10,126 nt of DNA from Phycisphaeraceae bacterium (GTDB lineage Bacteria; Planctomycetota; Phycisphaerae; Phycisphaerales; Phycisphaeraceae). Shown here piece after piece: positions 7,062 through 10,126 of the stretch. The position numbers and the translations under genes are program-made. The stretch spans positions 1 through 10,126 of the forward strand of contig JADZCW010000188.1 of NCBI GenBank assembly GCA_020851395.1. Direction: 5' to 3'. Numbering within the stretch: position 1 is the stretch's first letter; every line of letters starts with the position of its first letter. The notes beneath the pieces are model-generated. The model worked only from the letters and a program-made list of their open reading frames with translations, made no database searches and was not told where the DNA came from.

Positions 7062-8288
7062 ATGTCCATGCGACAGATCGCTCGCGGGTTGAGTCTGTTG
7101 TTGGTCGTGTCGGTGATGCTCGTCGGGTGCAAGAAGGCCACGCCGGTGGCGCCGCCCCCGCCGGACTACGCGCGGGAATTGCCGCCGGGGGCGTTCGCGC
7201 TGCGGAAGATCACCAACCCGGCGGACCTGCCGGACCTGCAGGCGGCCTTCCGGGCGCGGGACAAGACGCTGGCGATGGCGCTGGACCGGTCGATCGCGTG
7301 GTTCAACATCCCATCGACCAAGCAGTTCTATCCGTCGAACGGGATCTCGCACGAGCACGCCAGGCAGAGCCTGATCGCGTTCAGGGAGGTTCTGCTGTCG
7401 ACGCAGAGCGCGGCCGAGTTCCAGCGGGCGGTGTACGCGCAGTTCGACTGCTACACCAGCGTGGGGTGGAACGACAAGGGGGTGGTGTTCTTCACGGGGT
7501 ATTACTCGCCGATCTTCCAGGCGTCGCGGACGCAGCAGGGGGAGTTCCAGTACCCGCTGTACCGTCGGCCGGCGGACCTGGTGTCGGACCCGATCACGGG
7601 CGAGGTCAAGGGACGGCGGTCGGGGAGCGGGTATGCGCCGTACCCGACGCGGGCACAGATCGAGCAGATGGGGCCGGCGGCGGTTGGGTTGGCGGGGCAC
7701 GAGTTGGTCTGGCTGCGGAACAAGCTCGACGCGTACATCGTGCAGGTCAACGGGTCGGCGAGGCTTAACATGACCGACGGGTCCGTCATGCACATCGGGT
7801 ACGCGGGGAACAACGGTTACGAGTACACGAGCATCGGGAAGCTGCTGGTGGCCGACGGGAAGATCGACAAGAACCGGCTGAGCCTGCCGGTGATCCGGGC
7901 GTACTTCCAGCAGCACCCGGACGAGCTGGACAAGTACATCCTGCGTAACGATCGGTTCGTGTTCTTCCAGGAGTACCCGCCGGCGTCGTGGCCGGCCGGG
8001 TCGCTGGGTTTCCCGGTGACGCCGTGGCGGTCGCTGGCGACGGACAAGAGCATCTACCCCCGCGGGAACGTGACGCTGGTGGACACGGACACGCCTTCGC
8101 CTTCCGGGGGGATGCATATGTTCAGCCAGTTCATGATGGACCAGGACACGGGTGGGGCGATCCGCGCGGCGGGGCGGGCGGACATCTACATGGGCGTCGG
8201 GCCGTCGGCGGAACAGTTGGCGGGTCGGCAGGCGGCGGAGGGCCGGCTGTATTACTTCTTCCTCAAGACGCCGCCGGCGGGGCAGTGA
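7062..8288 (+). CDS. mltA: MltA-type membrane-bound lytic murein transglycosylase (lipoprotein)
   Basis: This 408-residue lipoprotein is expected to cleave the MurNAc-GlcNAc bond of peptidoglycan, leaving 1,6-anhydroMurNAc ends. The signal peptide is MSMRQIARG, then a hydrophobic core, then lipobox LVGC, with C23 as the lipidated cysteine. A short proline-rich linker (PVAPPPP) follows. The MltA domain shows VVFFTGYYSPIFQASR, YPLYRRPADLV, GSGYAPYPTRAQIE, ELVWLRNKLDAYIVQVNGSA and IGYAGNNGYEYTSIGKLL. The C-terminal 3D domain has FMMDQDTGGAIRAAGRADIYMG with conserved acids D360, D362 and D374, then GRLYYFFLKT. Which Asp is the catalytic acid needs an alignment to E. coli MltA. ATG 7062 is chosen for its Shine-Dalgarno sequence and because it places the lipobox at residue 20-23; a second ATG two codons later is also possible. 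Lys at +2 after the Cys would mean outer-membrane sorting under E. coli rules. It is followed 40 bases later by cmk-plsC, probably in one transcript. Confidence 0.93.
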   Translation: MSMRQIARGLSLLLVVSVMLVGCKKATPVAPPPPDYARELPPGAFALRKITNPADLPDLQAAFRARDKTLAMALDRSIAWFNIPSTKQFYPSNGISHEHARQSLIAFREVLLSTQSAAEFQRAVYAQFDCYTSVGWNDKGVVFFTGYYSPIFQASRTQQGEFQYPLYRRPADLVSDPITGEVKGRRSGSGYAPYPTRAQIEQMGPAAVGLAGHELVWLRNKLDAYIVQVNGSARLNMTDGSVMHIGYAGNNGYEYTSIGKLLVADGKIDKNRLSLPVIRAYFQQHPDELDKYILRNDRFVFFQEYPPASWPAGSLGFPVTPWRSLATDKSIYPRGNVTLVDTDTPSPSGGMHMFSQFMMDQDTGGAIRAAGRADIYMGVGPSAEQLAGRQAAEGRLYYFFLKTPPAGQ

Positions 8289-8328
8289 GTGACGGGGTTC
8301 CTGGGGGTGTGAGAGACAGCGGTCGCGC

Positions 8329-9744
8329 ATGGAACGATTGATCGTCACGCTTGATGGGCCGGCGGGATCGGGCAAGAGCACGGTGGCGCGCTTGCTGGCC
8401 AAGCGATTGGGCGTGGAGTTTCTGGACACCGGGGCGATGTACCGGGGGATCACGGCGTGGTGCCTGGATCACGGCATCGACACCGCCGGCCAGCCGCAGC
8501 GCGTGGCGGAGGAGGCGGGGAAGGTCAGCCTGCGCTTTGACTGGACGACGGACCCGCCGCATCTCTGGGTGCAGGACCGGGACATGACCGGTCGGTTGCG
8601 CGCGGCGGACACGACGGCGGCGGTCAGTGACATCGCGGGCAACTCGGGCGTGCGGAAAGTGATGGTCGAGCTTCAGCGGAGGATCGGGCAGGAGCACCCG
8701 CGGCTGGTCAGCGAGGGGCGGGACCAGGGTTCGGTGGTGTTCCCGGATGCACAGGTGAAGTTCTATCTCGACGCCTCACCCGAGGTGCGGGCGAAGCGGC
8801 GGACGCTGGAGCTGCGAGCGGCCGGGCAGGAGGCGGATGAGCGGGCGATCCTCGAGGCGATCATCAAGCGGGACGAGCGGGACCGGAATCGGACGGATGG
8901 GCCGTTGGTCTGCCCGGCGGGGGCGAAGCGGGTGGACACGTCGGGGCTGACGCTCGAGCAGGTGGTCGATCGGTTGGTGGGGGAGGTGGGCAAGGTCGTG
9001 GGCGAGAACAACGGTGGCGCGGCGACGCCGCCGGGGGGCCCCGTCTCGGGGCAGGGGAGGATCAGGCGGATCGCGGGCCGGGTGCTGAGCCTAAAGCACT
9101 CCGAGACGCCGGTGCGGCTGCTGTGGTGGCATGTGTTCTATTCGCTCTTCTGGTTCGTCTTCTGCCCGCTGTACCTGCTGCGGGTGCGCGGGGCGCAGCA
9201 CGTGCCGGTCTGCGGCCGGCCGGTGCTGCTGGTGAGCAACCACCAGTCGTTCCTGGACCCGATCCTGATCGGGACGGCGACGCGGGGGCGGCCGTTCATC
9301 TCGTTGGCCAAGGCGTCGTTGTTCCGCAACCGGATCTTTGGTGGATTCATCCGCTCGACCAACGCGATCCCGGTGGAGCGAGGGGCGGCGGACCTGACGG
9401 CGATGCGTCGGTGTGTGGACCTGCTGCGTCAGGGGCGGATGCTGCTGGTGTTCCCGGAGGGGACGCGGACGCCGGACGGAACGACCAAGCCGTTCGCGCC
9501 CGGGACGCTGATGCTGATCCGGCGTGCCCGGCCGCAGGTGGTGCCGGTGGCGGTCGAGGGGGCGTACGACGCCTGGCCGCGGAAGCACAAGCTGCCTCGG
9601 CTGGGCGGACGGATCGCGGTGATGGTGGGGCGGCCGATCTCGTCGGAGGAACTGCTGGCGGATGGGGCCGAGGCGGCGTTGAAACGGCTGCGCGATGAGG
9701 TCGAGGGGATGAGGCTGGAGGCTCGGAGGCTGTTCGAGCGGTAG
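8329..9744 (+). CDS. Cytidylate kinase fused to 1-acyl-sn-glycerol-3-phosphate acyltransferase (Cmk-PlsC)
   Basis: This 471-residue protein joins two enzymes. Residues 1-221 form a complete (d)CMP kinase (ATP + CMP to ADP + CDP): P-loop GPAGSGKS at 10-17, FLDTGAMYRG at 31-40, EGRDQGSVVFPDA at 129-141 (most Cmks have Ile where this has Gln133), and the RDERDRNR lid at 181-188. Residues 222-243 are a Gly/Pro-rich linker. Residues 244-471 form a PlsC/LPLAT domain that acylates lysophosphatidic acid to phosphatidic acid: a hydrophobic anchor at about 264-285, catalytic NHQSFLD at 304-310 (H305, D310), STNAIPVER at 343-351, and FPEGTR at 375-380. Both active sites are intact, so both activities are expected, at the inner face of the membrane. 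The ATG is supported by the immediate Cmk-type start, although only a weak GAGAGA lies upstream, so translation may depend on coupling to mltA. Frame and codon use run smoothly across the junction, which argues against a sequencing frameshift. Confidence 0.95.
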   Translation: MERLIVTLDGPAGSGKSTVARLLAKRLGVEFLDTGAMYRGITAWCLDHGIDTAGQPQRVAEEAGKVSLRFDWTTDPPHLWVQDRDMTGRLRAADTTAAVSDIAGNSGVRKVMVELQRRIGQEHPRLVSEGRDQGSVVFPDAQVKFYLDASPEVRAKRRTLELRAAGQEADERAILEAIIKRDERDRNRTDGPLVCPAGAKRVDTSGLTLEQVVDRLVGEVGKVVGENNGGAATPPGGPVSGQGRIRRIAGRVLSLKHSETPVRLLWWHVFYSLFWFVFCPLYLLRVRGAQHVPVCGRPVLLVSNHQSFLDPILIGTATRGRPFISLAKASLFRNRIFGGFIRSTNAIPVERGAADLTAMRRCVDLLRQGRMLLVFPEGTRTPDGTTKPFAPGTLMLIRRARPQVVPVAVEGAYDAWPRKHKLPRLGGRIAVMVGRPISSEELLADGAEAALKRLRDEVEGMRLEARRLFER

Positions 9745-9759
9745 GAGATGGGGCCGGGC

Positions 9760-9775
9760 TCACGCGGATGCGTGA
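9760..9775. terminator. Hairpin between convergent genes, possible bidirectional transcription stop
   Basis: TCACGC (9760-9765) and GCGTGA (9770-9775) pair perfectly around a GGAT loop, in the 44-base gap between the cmk-plsC stop and the end of the convergent transporter gene. The symmetric stem could act on both strands, but no T tract follows on either, so termination is only suggested by position. Confidence 0.35.
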
Positions 9776-9788
9776 CGGGGGACGGGGG

Positions 9789-10126
9789 TCAGGCGTGGGC
9801 GGTGGTTTCGGCGACGGGGGCTTGCGGGGGATCGACCAGGCGGACGATCATCTCGGCCTCACTGATGGTGTGGCAGATCATGACGTGGCCCGGGTCCTCG
9901 TGGATGCCGGCTTTTTCCATGGCTTTGAGCGGCTGGCGCTGCACGCCGGTCAGGACGAGCATGGCCCCGAGGGACCTGACGCGGCGGATGACGGACTGGA
10001 GGGCGACCAGGCCGGTCATGTCCACGACGGGGACGTCGCCCATGTAGAGGATGATGGCCCGGGGGTAGGGCCGGCCGGAGAACTCGGCGATGGCGCCCAT
10101 GGCCTTCTCGGCGGCGCCGAAGAAGA
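9789..10126 (-). CDS. C-terminal STAS domain of a probable SulP-family anion transporter (partial)
   Basis: The last 111 residues of a gene entering from the right edge are visible; its start lies outside the window. They form a STAS domain: FFGAAEKAMGAIAEF, then PRAIILYMGDVPVVDMTGLVALQSV, then LGAMLVLTGVQRQPLKAMEKAG, ending a short way after the last helix. The FFGAAEK motif followed by VPxxDxTGxxAL is characteristic of the cytoplasmic STAS domain at the end of SulP transporters (sulfate, bicarbonate or other anions), and less so of stand-alone anti-sigma-factor antagonists. If so, about ten to fourteen membrane segments should be encoded beyond 10126. The Thr of DMTG sits where anti-sigma antagonists carry their phosphorylated Ser; SulP domains commonly vary here. 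The gene converges with cmk-plsC. The transported anion cannot be inferred. Confidence 0.82.
   Translation of the reverse strand, partial: FFGAAEKAMGAIAEFSGRPYPRAIILYMGDVPVVDMTGLVALQSVIRRVRSLGAMLVLTGVQRQPLKAMEKAGIHEDPGHVMICHTISEAEMIVRLVDPPQAPVAETTAHA

Noticed and set aside
6873..8453. A 526-codon minus-strand open frame across mltA
   Set aside because: It has the same Arg/His/Pro-rich antisense composition and no recognisable domain. It also runs through the divergent promoter region and into cmk.
9789..10100. Stand-alone small STAS protein starting at the ATG complementary to 10098-10100
   Set aside because: Family-typical residues (FFGAAEKA) continue in frame upstream of that Met to the window edge, so it is the end of a longer protein.

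Overview
The window is very GC-rich, with G or C at nearly every third codon position, and gene-dense. It carries six complete protein genes and one that runs off the right edge. High GC, a GH78 rhamnosidase, a pyruvate phosphate dikinase with a histone-H1-like lysine-rich tail, an MltA-type lytic transglycosylase and a Cmk-PlsC fusion together suggest a Planctomycetota bacterium, perhaps of the Phycisphaerae. That placement is inference from gene style; no rRNA or marker gene is present to settle it.

Layout. Positions 87-2762 (+) encode a cytoplasmic-looking alpha-L-rhamnosidase of family GH78. Next is a small hotdog-fold acyl-CoA thioesterase (2843-3229, +). A 142-base gap carries a near-consensus sigma-70 promoter and leads into ppdK (3372-6128, +), which ends at a strong rho-independent terminator (6155-6187). 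A membrane site-2-type metalloprotease (M50) lies on the minus strand (6214-6855) and converges on ppdK. About 200 bases separate it from a divergent pair, an MltA-like lipoprotein lytic transglycosylase (7062-8288, +) and a cytidylate kinase fused to a 1-acylglycerol-3-phosphate acyltransferase (8329-9744, +). These two are 40 bases apart and probably co-transcribed. The window closes with the C-terminal STAS domain of what is most likely a SulP anion transporter (9789 to beyond 10126, -).

How the genes fit together. The window holds separate housekeeping and accessory functions, not one obvious pathway. The rhamnosidase would release L-rhamnose from imported plant or algal oligosaccharides. 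PPDK interconverts pyruvate and PEP at the end of glycolysis or the start of gluconeogenesis. The mltA/cmk-plsC pair and the M50 protease are envelope-related: peptidoglycan turnover, phosphatidic acid supply with CMP recycling, and intramembrane proteolysis.

I see no mobile element, CRISPR array, RNA gene or phage-like module. No stretch over 300 bases lacks a gene. The least ordinary items are the lysine-rich, acid-free N-terminal tail on PPDK, the Cmk-PlsC fusion, and a short repeat-like insert near the C-terminus of the rhamnosidase. I found no evidence for a wholly new multi-gene system.
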